Part shown: positions 1 through 9,486 of the stretch, in pieces
Layout: each line of letters opens with the position of its first letter
Numbering within the stretch: the first letter of the stretch is position 1
Source of the DNA: Chromobacterium haemolyticum
GTDB lineage: Bacteria > Pseudomonadota > Gammaproteobacteria > Burkholderiales > Chromobacteriaceae
Assembly: GCF_002081825.1 (NCBI RefSeq)
Contig: NZ_MUKU01000013.1
Coordinates: 62,001 to 126,000 of the forward strand
Direction of reading: 5' to 3'
DNA: 64,000 bases
Made by a program: the position numbers and the translations under genes
Notes under the pieces: model-generated
Database searches by the model: none
Told to the model about the DNA's origin: nothing
Seen by the model: the letters and a program-made list of their open reading frames with translations, nothing else

Positions 1-516
1 CTCAACGCCGACCAGTGGGACGGCTACAACGCCGAGCGCAAAGCGCTGATGGCCTATCTGAAAGCTCAGGGCATCGCCAATGTGGTGGCGCTCACCGGCG
101 ACATCCACGCCTTCTTCGCCGGCCCGGTGATGGATGACTACGACGCCGCCAGCCCCAGCCCGGTGATGGTGGACCTGGTCACCGCCGGCGTGTCCAGCAA
201 CTCGCTGTTCAGTTACTTCAAGAACGTGGTGGACACCGTGCCGGCCTTCTCCAAGGCCAAGCCCCTGATCTACACCACGGTCAGCGGCCAAGTGGTCAAC
301 ACTTTCACCAGCACCTTGCAGAACTTCAACAGCTGGCTCAAATACGTGGACAGCGACGCCCAGGGCTACGCGCTGGTGACGCTGACGCCGGCCAAACTCA
401 GCTGCGCCTTCCACAAAGTGGGCGCGCTGAGCGGCGGCTCGGCCCCCAGCCCGGCCACAGCCGGCGTCAAAACCGTGGAGGTGGCGGCCGGCAGCCCCGC
501 CGTCAACGTGCTGTAA
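1..516 (+). CDS. PhoD-like alkaline phosphatase, C-terminal part (5' end outside window)
   Basis: The reading frame is open from base 1 to the TAA at 514-516, so only the last 171 residues of the protein are present. The stretch DQWDGY followed by NVVALTGDIHAFF is typical of the C-terminal half of PhoD-family metallophosphoesterases/phosphodiesterases, where the GD-H residues bind catalytic metal. These are usually exported by the Tat pathway, but the N-terminus that would show this is missing. A 9-bp GC hairpin lies just downstream. The first in-frame ATG (49) is internal to the domain and is not a start. Family assignment is good; the exact substrate is not known. Confidence 0.8.
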   Translation, partial: LNADQWDGYNAERKALMAYLKAQGIANVVALTGDIHAFFAGPVMDDYDAASPSPVMVDLVTAGVSSNSLFSYFKNVVDTVPAFSKAKPLIYTTVSGQVVNTFTSTLQNFNSWLKYVDSDAQGYALVTLTPAKLSCAFHKVGALSGGSAPSPATAGVKTVEVAAGSPAVNVL

Positions 517-542
517 ACCCGAGCACAAACCAAACGCTCCGA

Positions 543-563
543 GCGCCCGGCCCAGCCGGGCGC
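543..563 (+). terminator. GC-rich hairpin after the PhoD-like gene
   Basis: GCGCCCGGC (543-551) pairs perfectly with GCCGGGCGC (555-563) across a 3-nt loop, 27 bases after the stop codon. There is no clear T-run on the plus strand, so it may be a weak terminator or only a 3'-end stabiliser. The rest of 564-873 shows no further gene; it holds the leader of the downstream ABC transporter operon. Confidence 0.4.
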
Positions 564-873
564 CCGAGAGCGAAACGCCACTCAGTTTCAAACAGTACAA
601 TCCGTCACAAAACCCCAACAAATCTGCCGCGTCGGTAACATTCCCGTCCACGCAACTCTGCTAGTATCCAGCGCCGACGCCCTGCGCTCCCATTCCCGAT
701 GCATGGCCTTGCTGGCAGTCTGCGCCCGATGCCCTTGGCCTATGCTTCAGGTGACAGGCATGCTGATTCCTGCCGCATGGCACGCTTCCGCGGCTCCGCC
801 CGAATAAAACAGACTAAAAAACCGCTGACCGCCGCTGGCGGCGCTGTCGGCGGCGCTCAATCGGAGAGGCCAG

Positions 874-2613
874 ATGACTACCGTTGTCCGCCATTTCATG
901 CCCGCCACGGCCAAACGGTTGATTCCCAACCGCTGGGATCTGATCGCGTTTCCGCTCCTGCTCGGCTTCCTGCTGATAGCCACCACCGGCATCCGCGAAA
1001 CCTGGGCGCCGCTGACCGCGCTGCAAACCGTTCCCATCACGCTGGACCCGGCCAATCTGCCGGAATACGCGCTGCGCACCACACTGCGCATGCTGGCCGC
1101 CATGGCCGCCGCACTCGTCTTCACCCTGATCTACGGCACGCTGGCGGCCAAGAGCCGCCGCGCCGGCTTGCTGCTGGTGCCCATGCTGGACATCCTGCAA
1201 TCAGTGCCGGTGCTGGGCTACATTTCCTTCACCGTCACCTTCTTCCTGGCGCTGTTTCCCGGCCGGGTGCTGGGGGCGGAATTCGCCGCCATCTTCGCCA
1301 TCTTCACCAGCCAGGCCTGGAACATGACCTTCAGCTTCTACCAATCGCTGCGCACCGTGCCGCGCGATCTGGAAGAAGTCTCGCTCAATCTGCGGCTGAC
1401 GCCGTGGCAGAAGTTCTGGAAGCTGGAAGTGCCGTTCTCCATGCCCGGCATGATCTGGAACATGATGATGAGCATGTCCGGCGGCTGGTTTTTCGTGGTG
1501 GCCTCGGAAGCCATCACCGTCGGCGACAAGACCGTCACCCTGCCCGGCGTCGGCTCCTACCTCGCCATGGCCATCCAACATAAGGATCTGGCCGCCGTGG
1601 GCTGGGTGATTCTGACCATGACCGTGGTCATCGTCATCTACGACCAATTCCTGTTCCGCCCCATGGTGGCCTGGGCGGACAAATTCCGCCTGGAAGACAC
1701 TGCCAGCCAATCCGCGCCGGAGTCCTGGGTGCTCAAGCTGATCCAGCGCACCCGCGCCATCCAGCTGCTGCTCAAGCCCTTTGGCAAGTTACTGCGCAAA
1801 ACCGCCCGGCTGCGCCTCAATTACCGCCTGCCGCAAGGCCTGCACTCGGAAGCGCAAACCTCGGTGTCGCGCGGCATTGATGTAGTCTGGTGGCTGTTGG
1901 TGGCGACGCTGGGTCTGCTGGCCAGCTGGAAACTGGTGAGCTTCATCCACACCGAAGTGGGACCGGCCGAAGTCCTGCGCGTGCTGGGCCTGGGCCTGAT
2001 CACCCTGGTGCGGGTATCCCTGCTGATACTGCTCGCCTCCATCGTCTGGGTACCGCTGGGCGTGCACATCGGTCTGCGTCCGGCGCTGGCGGAAAAGATC
2101 CAGCCACTGGCGCAATTCCTGGCCGCCTTCCCAGCCAATCTGCTGTTCCCGGTGTTCGTGGTGTTCATCGTCCACTTCAAACTCAACCCGGACATCTGGC
2201 TGTCGCCGCTGATCGTGCTGGGCACCCAGTGGTACATCCTGTTCAATGTGGTGGCCGGCGCCAGCGCCTTTCCCAACGATTTTCGCGAGGCGGCGGCCAA
2301 TTTCCGCATCCGCGGCTGGCAATGGTGGCGGCAAGTGATGCTGCCCGGCATTTTCCCCTACTACGTCACCGGCGCGATTACCGCATCGGGAGGCGCCTGG
2401 AACGCCAGCATCGTGTCCGAATACGTCTCCTGGGGCGACGACAAGCTGGCCGCCCACGGCCTGGGCGCCTACATTGCCCAAACCACAGCCGCCGGCGACT
2501 ACCCCAAGATACTGCTCGGCATCGCCGTGATGTCCATCTTCGTCGTCCTGTTCAACCGACTGCTGTGGCGTCCTTTGTACGCCATCGCCGAAAACAAACT
2601 TCGTCTCAACTAA
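874..2613 (+). CDS. ABC transporter permease, two fused BPD_transp_1 domains (NitT/TauT type)
   Basis: This 579-aa inner-membrane protein contains two complete permease halves. Each carries an EAA-loop motif that docks on the ATPase: LEEVSLNLRLTPWQKFWKLE in the first half (about residue 165) and FREAAANFRIRGWQWW in the second (about residue 470). Normal NitT/TauT permeases are about 260 aa and act as dimers, so this is a tandem fusion. RBS GGAGAGG precedes the ATG. The ATPase gene follows after 10 bp, giving a two-gene operon. No periplasmic binding protein is encoded next to it, so the substrate (nitrate, sulfonate, taurine, bicarbonate or other) cannot be named. Confidence 0.88.
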   Translation: MTTVVRHFMPATAKRLIPNRWDLIAFPLLLGFLLIATTGIRETWAPLTALQTVPITLDPANLPEYALRTTLRMLAAMAAALVFTLIYGTLAAKSRRAGLLLVPMLDILQSVPVLGYISFTVTFFLALFPGRVLGAEFAAIFAIFTSQAWNMTFSFYQSLRTVPRDLEEVSLNLRLTPWQKFWKLEVPFSMPGMIWNMMMSMSGGWFFVVASEAITVGDKTVTLPGVGSYLAMAIQHKDLAAVGWVILTMTVVIVIYDQFLFRPMVAWADKFRLEDTASQSAPESWVLKLIQRTRAIQLLLKPFGKLLRKTARLRLNYRLPQGLHSEAQTSVSRGIDVVWWLLVATLGLLASWKLVSFIHTEVGPAEVLRVLGLGLITLVRVSLLILLASIVWVPLGVHIGLRPALAEKIQPLAQFLAAFPANLLFPVFVVFIVHFKLNPDIWLSPLIVLGTQWYILFNVVAGASAFPNDFREAAANFRIRGWQWWRQVMLPGIFPYYVTGAITASGGAWNASIVSEYVSWGDDKLAAHGLGAYIAQTTAAGDYPKILLGIAVMSIFVVLFNRLLWRPLYAIAENKLRLN

Positions 2614-2623
2614 GGGGGCAACC

Positions 2624-3937
2624 ATGACACCAGACACCACCACCCTTGGGCGGGAAATCTTCCGGCTGGAAAACGTCTGCCGCGGCTTCAAAAAGGGCAA
2701 TGACGAAATCCAGGTGCTGGACGACGTCAACCTGACGCTGCGCGAAGGCGAGATCGTCGGCCTGCTGGGCCGCTCCGGCTCCGGCAAATCCACCTTGCTG
2801 CGCATCATCGCCGGCCTGATCAAGCAAAATAGCGGCGATGTCAGCTACCACGGCAAGCCCCTGACCGGCCCTGCCGAAGGCGTGGCCATGGTGTTCCAGA
2901 CCTTCGCGCTCTTCCCCTGGCTGACCGTGCTGCAAAACGTGGAAGCCGGGCTGGAGGCGCTGGGCGTGGAAGCCAAGGAGCGTCGCCGCCGCGCGCTGGC
3001 CGCCATCGACCTGATTGGCCTGGACGGCTTTGAGAACGCCTACCCGCGCGAACTGTCCGGCGGCATGCGCCAGCGCGTCGGCTTCGCCCGCGGCCTGGTG
3101 GTCAACCCCACCCTGCTCCTGATGGACGAGCCCTTCTCCGCGCTGGACGTGCTCACCGCCGAAACGCTGCGCACCGATATGCTGGACCTGTGGAGCGAAG
3201 GCCAGTTGCCCATCCAGTCCGTGCTCATCGTCACCCACAACATCGAAGAAGCCGTATTCATGTGCGACCGCATCCTGGTGCTGTCGTCCAATCCCGGCCG
3301 CGTGGTGGCGGAAATCAAAGTGCCCTTCCCGCACCGCCGCAACCGGCTGGACCCGGCCTTCCGCAAAATGGTGGACGACATCTACGCGCTGATGACCGCG
3401 CGCCGCAGCGCCCACACCCTGCACAAGTTGCCGCTGGAAATCGGCAGCCAGTTAAGCGAGGTGTCCACTAACCTGATGGCCGGCTTAATTGAGGAAGTGG
3501 CTCAAGCGCCCTATCACGGCAAGGCGGACATGCCGGAAATCGCGGAAAAACTAAGGCTGGAAGTGGACGAACTGTTCCCGGTGGCCGAAATCCTGGAACA
3601 CTTGGGCTTTGCCGAACTAAAGGACGGCGACATCCTGCTCACCGCCGCCGGCAAGCTGTTCGCCGACTACGGCACCCAGGAACGCAAAGTGCAGTTCGCC
3701 GAACACCTGCTGCGCCACGTGCCAATGGCGGCCCACATCCGCAAAGTGCTGCAAGAACGCCCGGGCCAACGCGCGCCGCGGCTGCGCTTCGCCCAGGAAC
3801 TGGAGGATTCTCTGTCCGACGAGACCGCCGAGGAGACGCTGGACACCGTGATCAGTTGGGGACGCTACGCGGAAATCTTCTCCTACAATGACCACACTGA
3901 AACCTTCAGCCTGGAAGACGTGGAAGGCGGTCAATAA
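2624..3937 (+). CDS. ABC transporter ATP-binding protein with C-terminal AAA-associated domain
   Basis: The protein has 437 aa. The N-terminal ~260 residues are a NitT/TauT-type ATPase: Walker A LLGRSGSGKST, Q-loop VFQTFALFPW, signature ELSGGMRQRVGFARGL, Walker B LLLMDEPFSALD and an H-loop histidine in VTHNIEEA. The last ~150 residues form an extra domain that matches my knowledge of the 'AAA-associated' C-terminal domain (PF09821 type) found on a subset of these ATPases, possibly a substrate-sensing or regulatory module. RBS AGGGGG sits 6 nt before the ATG. It works with the fused double permease directly upstream. Confidence 0.88.
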   Translation: MTPDTTTLGREIFRLENVCRGFKKGNDEIQVLDDVNLTLREGEIVGLLGRSGSGKSTLLRIIAGLIKQNSGDVSYHGKPLTGPAEGVAMVFQTFALFPWLTVLQNVEAGLEALGVEAKERRRRALAAIDLIGLDGFENAYPRELSGGMRQRVGFARGLVVNPTLLLMDEPFSALDVLTAETLRTDMLDLWSEGQLPIQSVLIVTHNIEEAVFMCDRILVLSSNPGRVVAEIKVPFPHRRNRLDPAFRKMVDDIYALMTARRSAHTLHKLPLEIGSQLSEVSTNLMAGLIEEVAQAPYHGKADMPEIAEKLRLEVDELFPVAEILEHLGFAELKDGDILLTAAGKLFADYGTQERKVQFAEHLLRHVPMAAHIRKVLQERPGQRAPRLRFAQELEDSLSDETAEETLDTVISWGRYAEIFSYNDHTETFSLEDVEGGQ

Positions 3938-4069
3938 GGCCTCTGGCCGGGCAGGCGCCCGGCCGTCCCGTCGACAAATCCGGTCCGCCGGCGCAAGCGC
4001 GTCGGCCGCGACCTCCCCAAGCACCCCCGTCAGCGGCTACAATGAACTGTTTTCACTCGACAGCCCGCC

Positions 4070-4495
4070 ATGTACGGACGCCAATTCAACGACATTGCCC
4101 GCAAAGACAGCACCTTGACCCGGCTCACCGCCGAGGCTCAAGCACTGATGAAGCTGAACCGAGCCTTCCAGAAACTGCTGCCGCCGCTGCTGGCCGGCAC
4201 TTGCCGCGCCGTGCGCATCCGCGACGACGAACTGGTGATTTACACCGATACCGGCATCATCGCCGCCCGCCTGCGCATGCTGGCGCCCGGCCTGCTGCCG
4301 CAATTGGCACAGCAAGGCTATGTGGCCAGCAAAGTGCGGGTCAAAGTGGATATCCGCCTGGCGCGCAAACCCAAGGAAAAAACGCTGAAGATCAGCCAGA
4401 ACGCATTGGACGGCATGGAAGAGGCCGCCGCCAGCGTCAGCAACCCGCTGGTCAGCGCCGCGCTGGCCAAGCTGATCGCCCACCACCGCAAGTAA
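4070..4495 (+). CDS. DUF721 (DciA-like) domain protein
   Basis: A 141-aa cytosolic protein with one DUF721-type domain: an N-terminal helix with LMKLNRAFQKLLPP, then a basic core (CRAVRIRDDELVIYTDTGIIAARLRML) ending in PQLAQQG and a basic strand. DUF721 includes DciA, the loader of replicative helicase DnaB in bacteria lacking DnaC/DnaI. In many beta- and gammaproteobacteria this gene lies upstream of secA; here it stands alone after an ABC operon. The ATG at 4070 has no strong RBS. Domain assignment is fairly confident; a helicase-loading role is inference. Confidence 0.72.
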   Translation: MYGRQFNDIARKDSTLTRLTAEAQALMKLNRAFQKLLPPLLAGTCRAVRIRDDELVIYTDTGIIAARLRMLAPGLLPQLAQQGYVASKVRVKVDIRLARKPKEKTLKISQNALDGMEEAAASVSNPLVSAALAKLIAHHRK

Positions 4496-4554
4496 AGGCA
4501 GGCAAGCCGCCGGCCATCTTGCCGCCGCCGGTCAAACCGGCTTAAAGTCGCGGC

Positions 4555-4959
4555 ATGAAACAATACATCATCATGGCGCTCGCCGGCCTGGCCGCCGGAC
4601 TCGCCCAAGCCGCCCCGAGCGAACAACCCACGCCGGCCGAGGCGGAAGCCGCCTTCAAGGCCCAGGCGCTCGCCGAGTTCGACGCCAAGCCGGAATCCAC
4701 CCACACCCTGCTGATGCGCTCGATGGTGGAATCCATGCTCAAGGACCTGCGCGTCACCTCGGTGAGCGACTGTCAGAACGACGAGGAAAACACCACCCTG
4801 GATTGCGAAGTCAGCTACCAGGGCCGCAAACTTACCGGCAAGCCGGTGGAGCGCGAGCAGCGGATGCGCTTCAGCCGCCAGGACGGCCAATGGCGCATCG
4901 TGCCCCCGCCCAAAGACGCGGACGACGAAGAGGCCGGCGCCGCGCCCTCTGCGCAATAG
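4555..4959 (+). CDS. Small exported hypothetical protein
   Basis: The 134-aa product begins with a clear Sec signal peptide (MKQYIIMALAGLAAGLAQA, likely cleaved after AQA). The mature part is acidic, with two cysteines (CQND and DCEVSY) that could form a disulfide, and ends in a low-complexity acidic/Ala tail. I do not recognise a family. It is convergent with the glutamate-synthase-like gene, with stops 2 bp apart. Confidence 0.6.
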   Translation: MKQYIIMALAGLAAGLAQAAPSEQPTPAEAEAAFKAQALAEFDAKPESTHTLLMRSMVESMLKDLRVTSVSDCQNDEENTTLDCEVSYQGRKLTGKPVEREQRMRFSRQDGQWRIVPPPKDADDEEAGAAPSAQ

Positions 4960-4961
4960 GT

Positions 4962-6572
4962 TCAGACAGGCTGCGCCTCAAAGCTGTCCGCCCGCGCCAT
5001 CTGCCACATGCGGCCGTAGAACGCCGCCTTGATCTCAGGCTCCAGCAACTCGCCCGGCTGCAAAAAGACATGCAGCTGCGAGAACAGCCTGATCTCGGTG
5101 TCGCTGACGCGGCGCACCAAATGGTGCGGCCGCAACTGCGACGGGTGCTCCAGCCCGGCCGAGGCCAGCATCTCCGCCAAGGCTTTCATGGTGTTGCGAT
5201 GGAAATGGAACACCCGGTCCGCCTTGTCCGGCACCACCAACGCGCGCTGACGCAAGGCATCCTGTGTCGCCACCCCGGTGGGGCAACGGTTGGTGTGGCA
5301 GCTCTGGCTCTGGATGCAGCCGATGGCGAACATAAAGCCGCGCGCGGAATTGGCCCAGTCCGCGCCGATGGCCAGCACGCTGGCGATGTCGAAAGCGCTG
5401 ACCAGCTTGCCGCTGGCGCCGATCTTGATCTTGTCGCGCAGATTCAAGCCCACCAGCACATTGTGGACAAACAGCAATCCCTCGCGCAGCGGCACGCCGA
5501 TATGGTCGGTGAACTCCAGCGGCGCCGCCCCGGTGCCGCCCTCCTTGCCGTCCACCACGATGAAGTCCGGCAGAATCCCCGTTTCCAGCATCGCCTTGGC
5601 GATGCCCATGAACTCCCACGGGTGACCCAGACAGAACTTGAAGCCCACCGGCTTGCCGCCGGACAGCTCGCGCAGCCGGGCGATGAAACGCATTAGCTCA
5701 ATCGGCGTTGAAAACGCGCTGTGGCGGGACGGCGACACGCAATCCTGCCCCAGCGGCACGCCGCGGGTGGCGGCGATTTCCGGCGTCACCTTGTGCTTGG
5801 GCAGAATGCCGCCGTGGCCGGGCTTGGCGCCCTGGCTCAGCTTGATCTCAATCATTTTCACCTGCGGGTTGCGCGCCTGATCGGCAAAGCGCTCCGCATC
5901 GAAACCGCCGGTCGCGTCTCGGCAGCCGAAATAACCGCTGCCCAGTTCCCACACCAGCGCGCCGCCATGCTCCAAGTGGTAAGGGCTGATGCTGCCCTCG
6001 CCGGTGTCGTGATAGAAATCGCCGCGCTGCGCGCCCTGGTTCAAGGCGCGGATGGCGTTGGCGCTGAGCGCGCCGAAACTCATCGCCGATACATTGAACA
6101 AGGACGCCGAATACGGCTGGGCGCACTGCGGACCGCCGATTTCCACACGAAAACCGGCCGGATCGCTCAGCGGCGCCGGCCGCATCGAATGGCTGATGAA
6201 CTCGAAACCCGGCTGATACACATCGATCAAGGTGCCGAACGGCTTGTCCGCGCCCTCGTTCTTGGCCCGCGCGTACACCAAAGAGCGCTGAGCGCGCGAG
6301 AACGGCAGTTGCTCGCGGTCGGACTCCAGCAAGTACTGGCGGATTTCCGGGCGGATGCTTTCCACCAGGTAACGAATATTGCCCAAAATCGGATAGTTGC
6401 GGCGCACCGCGTGGCGCGTTTGCAGCAAATCGAACACCCCCAGCAGCGTCAACGCGGCGGCGGCCAGCGTGAACGGCCACAACCACTCATAGTGGACAAA
6501 GGGCAAGCTGAACAGCGTGAACAACAGGCAACAGGAGAAAAAAGCGTAGCGGCTCAACAAGGACACACTCAT
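4962..6572 (-). CDS. FMN-binding glutamate synthase family protein
   Basis: A 536-aa protein with two N-terminal transmembrane helices (residues ~8-45) followed by a GltS-type FMN/TIM-barrel domain. Landmarks are SAMSFGALSANAIRALNQGA, EIKLSQGAKPGHGGILP, VDGKEGGTGAAPLEF and the iron-sulfur motif CIQSQSCHTNRCPTG. It lacks the glutaminase and C-terminal beta-helix domains of full GltB, so it is the widespread membrane-anchored 'GltB2-like' family whose physiological reaction is not settled. ATG at 6570-6572 with GGAG 5 nt upstream. Confidence 0.88.
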   Translation of the reverse strand: MSVSLLSRYAFFSCCLLFTLFSLPFVHYEWLWPFTLAAAALTLLGVFDLLQTRHAVRRNYPILGNIRYLVESIRPEIRQYLLESDREQLPFSRAQRSLVYARAKNEGADKPFGTLIDVYQPGFEFISHSMRPAPLSDPAGFRVEIGGPQCAQPYSASLFNVSAMSFGALSANAIRALNQGAQRGDFYHDTGEGSISPYHLEHGGALVWELGSGYFGCRDATGGFDAERFADQARNPQVKMIEIKLSQGAKPGHGGILPKHKVTPEIAATRGVPLGQDCVSPSRHSAFSTPIELMRFIARLRELSGGKPVGFKFCLGHPWEFMGIAKAMLETGILPDFIVVDGKEGGTGAAPLEFTDHIGVPLREGLLFVHNVLVGLNLRDKIKIGASGKLVSAFDIASVLAIGADWANSARGFMFAIGCIQSQSCHTNRCPTGVATQDALRQRALVVPDKADRVFHFHRNTMKALAEMLASAGLEHPSQLRPHHLVRRVSDTEIRLFSQLHVFLQPGELLEPEIKAAFYGRMWQMARADSFEAQPV

Positions 6573-6810
6573 GTGGACTCCAGACAGGGGTGGCGGGGAA
6601 GGCTCAGGGTAAGGTCGAAAACCCGCAGCTTACAAGGCGCGGCAGGCGCCAATTCACATTAATAAATACATTCACTATAAAGATAATCTATCACCTGACC
6701 TAAAGGCCGGCTCCGCAGACACGGTAAATATCCAGAAGATAACATCTCTCGACATCCACACCGCCGCGGCCCGGCCGCCGGTTCTTTAATAAAGCGATGG
6801 AACCCAAGAC

Positions 6811-7698
6811 ATGCCCTGCCTGCAACGCTTCCTCCCGGACACCGCGCCGGAAACCCTGATCGCCGCGCTAGAACAAGACGGCGGCATCGTGATAGAACAT
6901 CTGTTGACCCCGGATGGCCTGGCACAGTTCCGCTCCCAGCTGCAACCGCTGCTGGACCGCTCCGCCCCCTGTCAGGGCGACTTCTACGGCTACGCCACCC
7001 GCAGGGTCAGCGGCCTGATAGAGCGCGTGCCCGCCGCCCGCGAACTTGCCATCCACCCCTTGATCCTGCAAGTGATGGATGCCTTCCTGCTGCGCGGCTG
7101 CCGCGAATACCAACTCAACCTCACCCAGGCCATCAGCATCGGCCCCGGCGAACCGCGTCAATTCCTGCACAGCGACGACCTGATGTTTCCCGGCACCGCG
7201 CCCGGATCGGAAAAAATGATCAACTGCATGTACGCGCTGGACGACTTCACCGAGCAGAACGGCGCCACCTGCGTCGTGCCTGGCAGCCACCGTTGGCCCG
7301 AACCGCGCGATCCCAAGCCGGAAGAAGTCATCAGCGCCGCCATGCCCGCCGGCTCCGTTCTAATCTACCTGGGTTCGCTGATCCACGGCGGCGGCGCCAA
7401 CCAAAGCGCCCAAGCGCGCACCGGCGTCGTCATCAGCTACAACCTGGGCTGGCTGCGCCAGGCGGAAAACCAATACCTCGCCGTCTCCCGGGAACTGGCC
7501 CGCGCGCTGCCGCCGCGGCTGCAACGGCTGCTGGGCTACTTTGTCCACGCGCCCAATCTCGGCAGCATAGACGGCCGCGACCCGATAGAACTGCTGCGCG
7601 ATCAGCCGCCGGCGGATACGCTGTTCCGCGAATTCCTGCCGGAAGAAATTATCCAACCGCTGGCGGAAGCGCGCGCCGCCGCGTTGCGCATCGATTAA
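6811..7698 (+). CDS. Phytanoyl-CoA dioxygenase (PhyH) family protein
   Basis: A 295-aa non-haem Fe(II)/2-oxoglutarate-dependent oxygenase of the PhyH family. The double-stranded beta-helix metal triad is visible: H120-S-D122 (FLHSDDLMFPG) and H192 (LIHGGGANQS), with a following arginine (ARTGVVISYN) that normally holds 2-oxoglutarate. The substrate cannot be read from sequence; relatives hydroxylate lipids, amino acids or secondary metabolites. It is monocistronic, with a ~240-bp AT-rich leader upstream and the exported phosphatase 120 bp downstream. The GGAA before the ATG is a weak RBS. Confidence 0.83.
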   Translation: MPCLQRFLPDTAPETLIAALEQDGGIVIEHLLTPDGLAQFRSQLQPLLDRSAPCQGDFYGYATRRVSGLIERVPAARELAIHPLILQVMDAFLLRGCREYQLNLTQAISIGPGEPRQFLHSDDLMFPGTAPGSEKMINCMYALDDFTEQNGATCVVPGSHRWPEPRDPKPEEVISAAMPAGSVLIYLGSLIHGGGANQSAQARTGVVISYNLGWLRQAENQYLAVSRELARALPPRLQRLLGYFVHAPNLGSIDGRDPIELLRDQPPADTLFREFLPEEIIQPLAEARAAALRID

Positions 7699-7818
7699 TC
7701 TTATCTCCGCACGCCGACATCCCGCCGCAACACCGCGGCGGGATGATGGACAATGGAACACGCCGGCCGTCTGGCTGACGCGCGCCGCCACCGCACTCCC
7801 TAAACCAAGGATCACAGC

Positions 7819-9486
7819 ATGAACGCCAGCGAAGATCAGGACAGCCTGCAGCAAACCGAAGCGGACGCCCCGCAAGACCCCTCCCGCCGCCGCCTGTTCG
7901 AAGGCCTGGCCGCCATCGGCGCCAGTTGCGCGCTGCCGGCCGCCGCCGCACCGGCGGCAAGCAGCCACCCGCGCCACGGCCAGCTAGACGCCCTGCTCAA
8001 GGCCAATATCAAGAACGTGGTGGTGATCTATCTGGAAAACCGCAGCTTCAACAACCTCTACGGCAACTTCCCCGGCGTGGCCCAGCCGCTGAGCGCGGTC
8101 AGACAGCAACAGGCGCTGCAACGCGACCGCGACGGCCAACCGCTGTCCGGCCTGCCCAAGATCTGGGGCGGCTTGGTGCCCACCGGGCAGACCGTGGCCG
8201 GCAAACGCTACTTCATCGAAGAAAAAGACATTCACGGCCTGCCCAACGCGCCGTTCCCGCTGAAAGACGCCGAGGGTCAGCCCTTGCCGGAAGCGGTGAT
8301 CACCCGCGATCTCTGTCATCTGTTCTATCACAACCAGATGCAGATCAACGACGGCCGCAACGACCAATTCGTCGCCTGGGCCGATTCCGGCGCCCTGGTC
8401 ATGGGCCACTACCCGAACACCGCGCACACCCTCAATCAATGGCAGATCGCCCGCCGCTTCACCCTGTGCGACAACTTCTTCATGGCGGCTTTCGGCGGCT
8501 CCTACCTCAACCACCAGTTCCTGATCGCCGCGCGCACCCCGGAATACTTCAACGCCGCCCAGACCCCGGCCAAGAAGAAAATCGCCGTGCTGGCCGATGG
8601 CCCCACCGGCCGCCAGTTGGCGCTGGACCCCAAATCCCCGGCCTCGGCGCTGGACGGCCCGCCCAAATTCGTCAACAACGGCGCCATCACCCCTGACGGC
8701 TACGCGGTGAACACCATGGCCCCGCCCTACCAGCCCAGCTTCGTACGACCGGCGGAAGGCGGAGACAAACGCTACGCCGATCCGCAAGACCCCAGCACCC
8801 TGCCGCCGCAAAGCTACCGCACCATTGGCGACCTCTTGTCCGAGAAGCACATCGGCTGGGCCTGGTACGGCGGCAGCTGGCAAGCGGCGCTGGACGGCAA
8901 GGGCGGCGGCGACGCGCCCAACTTTCAGTACCATCACCAACCCTTCAATTACTTCCGCCAGTTCGCGCCCGGCAGCGCCGCCCGCGAGCGCCATCTGCTG
9001 GACGGCGGCCTGGGCGACAGCCCGATTTCCAACCGCTTCATCGCCGACGCCGTGGCCGGCAAACTGCCCGCGGTGACGTTCTACAAGCCGCAGGGCAATC
9101 TGAACATGCATGCCGGCTATTCCGACGTGGAATCCGGAGACCGTCACGTGGCCAATGTGTTGCAGCATTTGATGAGCGGGCCGCAATGGAAGCATATGCT
9201 GGTGGTGATCACCCATGACGAGAACGGTGGCTGGTGGGACCATGTGGCACCGCCGCAGGGGGACCGCTGGGGGCCGGGTTCGCGGATTCCGGCGATCATC
9301 GTGTCGCCGTTCGCCAAGCGCGGGCATGTGGATCACACCTTTTACGATACGACGTCCATCATCCGTTTCATCAGCCGGCTGCATGATTTGCCGGAGCTAG
9401 AAGGGGTCAGCGCGCGCAATGCGGCCTTCCGCGCGCGCGGCGCGCAGCCGCCGGGGGATTTGACCGGGGCTTTGGTATTTGCGTGA
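7819..9486 (+). CDS. Tat-exported acid phosphatase / phospholipase C-type phosphoesterase (AcpA-like)
   Basis: A 555-aa member of the phosphoesterase superfamily that includes phospholipase C and AcpA (PF04185 type). The N-terminus has a twin-arginine motif (S22-R-R-R-L-F27) followed by a hydrophobic stretch and AxA cleavage sites, so export by Tat is likely. The superfamily's ENRSFNNLYG nucleophile/metal motif follows at about residue 75, and THDENGGWWDHVAPP near the C-terminus supplies further ligands. RBS AAGGA. Overall layout looks closer to AcpA acid phosphatases than to haemolytic PlcH, but I cannot separate these with certainty. The stop codon abuts an inverted-repeat element. Confidence 0.82.
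   Translation: MNASEDQDSLQQTEADAPQDPSRRRLFEGLAAIGASCALPAAAAPAASSHPRHGQLDALLKANIKNVVVIYLENRSFNNLYGNFPGVAQPLSAVRQQQALQRDRDGQPLSGLPKIWGGLVPTGQTVAGKRYFIEEKDIHGLPNAPFPLKDAEGQPLPEAVITRDLCHLFYHNQMQINDGRNDQFVAWADSGALVMGHYPNTAHTLNQWQIARRFTLCDNFFMAAFGGSYLNHQFLIAARTPEYFNAAQTPAKKKIAVLADGPTGRQLALDPKSPASALDGPPKFVNNGAITPDGYAVNTMAPPYQPSFVRPAEGGDKRYADPQDPSTLPPQSYRTIGDLLSEKHIGWAWYGGSWQAALDGKGGGDAPNFQYHHQPFNYFRQFAPGSAARERHLLDGGLGDSPISNRFIADAVAGKLPAVTFYKPQGNLNMHAGYSDVESGDRHVANVLQHLMSGPQWKHMLVVITHDENGGWWDHVAPPQGDRWGPGSRIPAIIVSPFAKRGHVDHTFYDTTSIIRFISRLHDLPELEGVSARNAAFRARGAQPPGDLTGALVFA

Noticed and set aside
517-873. Gene in the gap before the fused permease
   Set aside because: Short frames here have no RBS or family; only a hairpin and leader are supported.
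5721-6662. 313-aa open frame on the plus strand
   Set aside because: It lies antisense inside the glutamate-synthase-like gene; composition is Arg/Gln/His-rich, typical of the reverse reading of a GC-rich gene.
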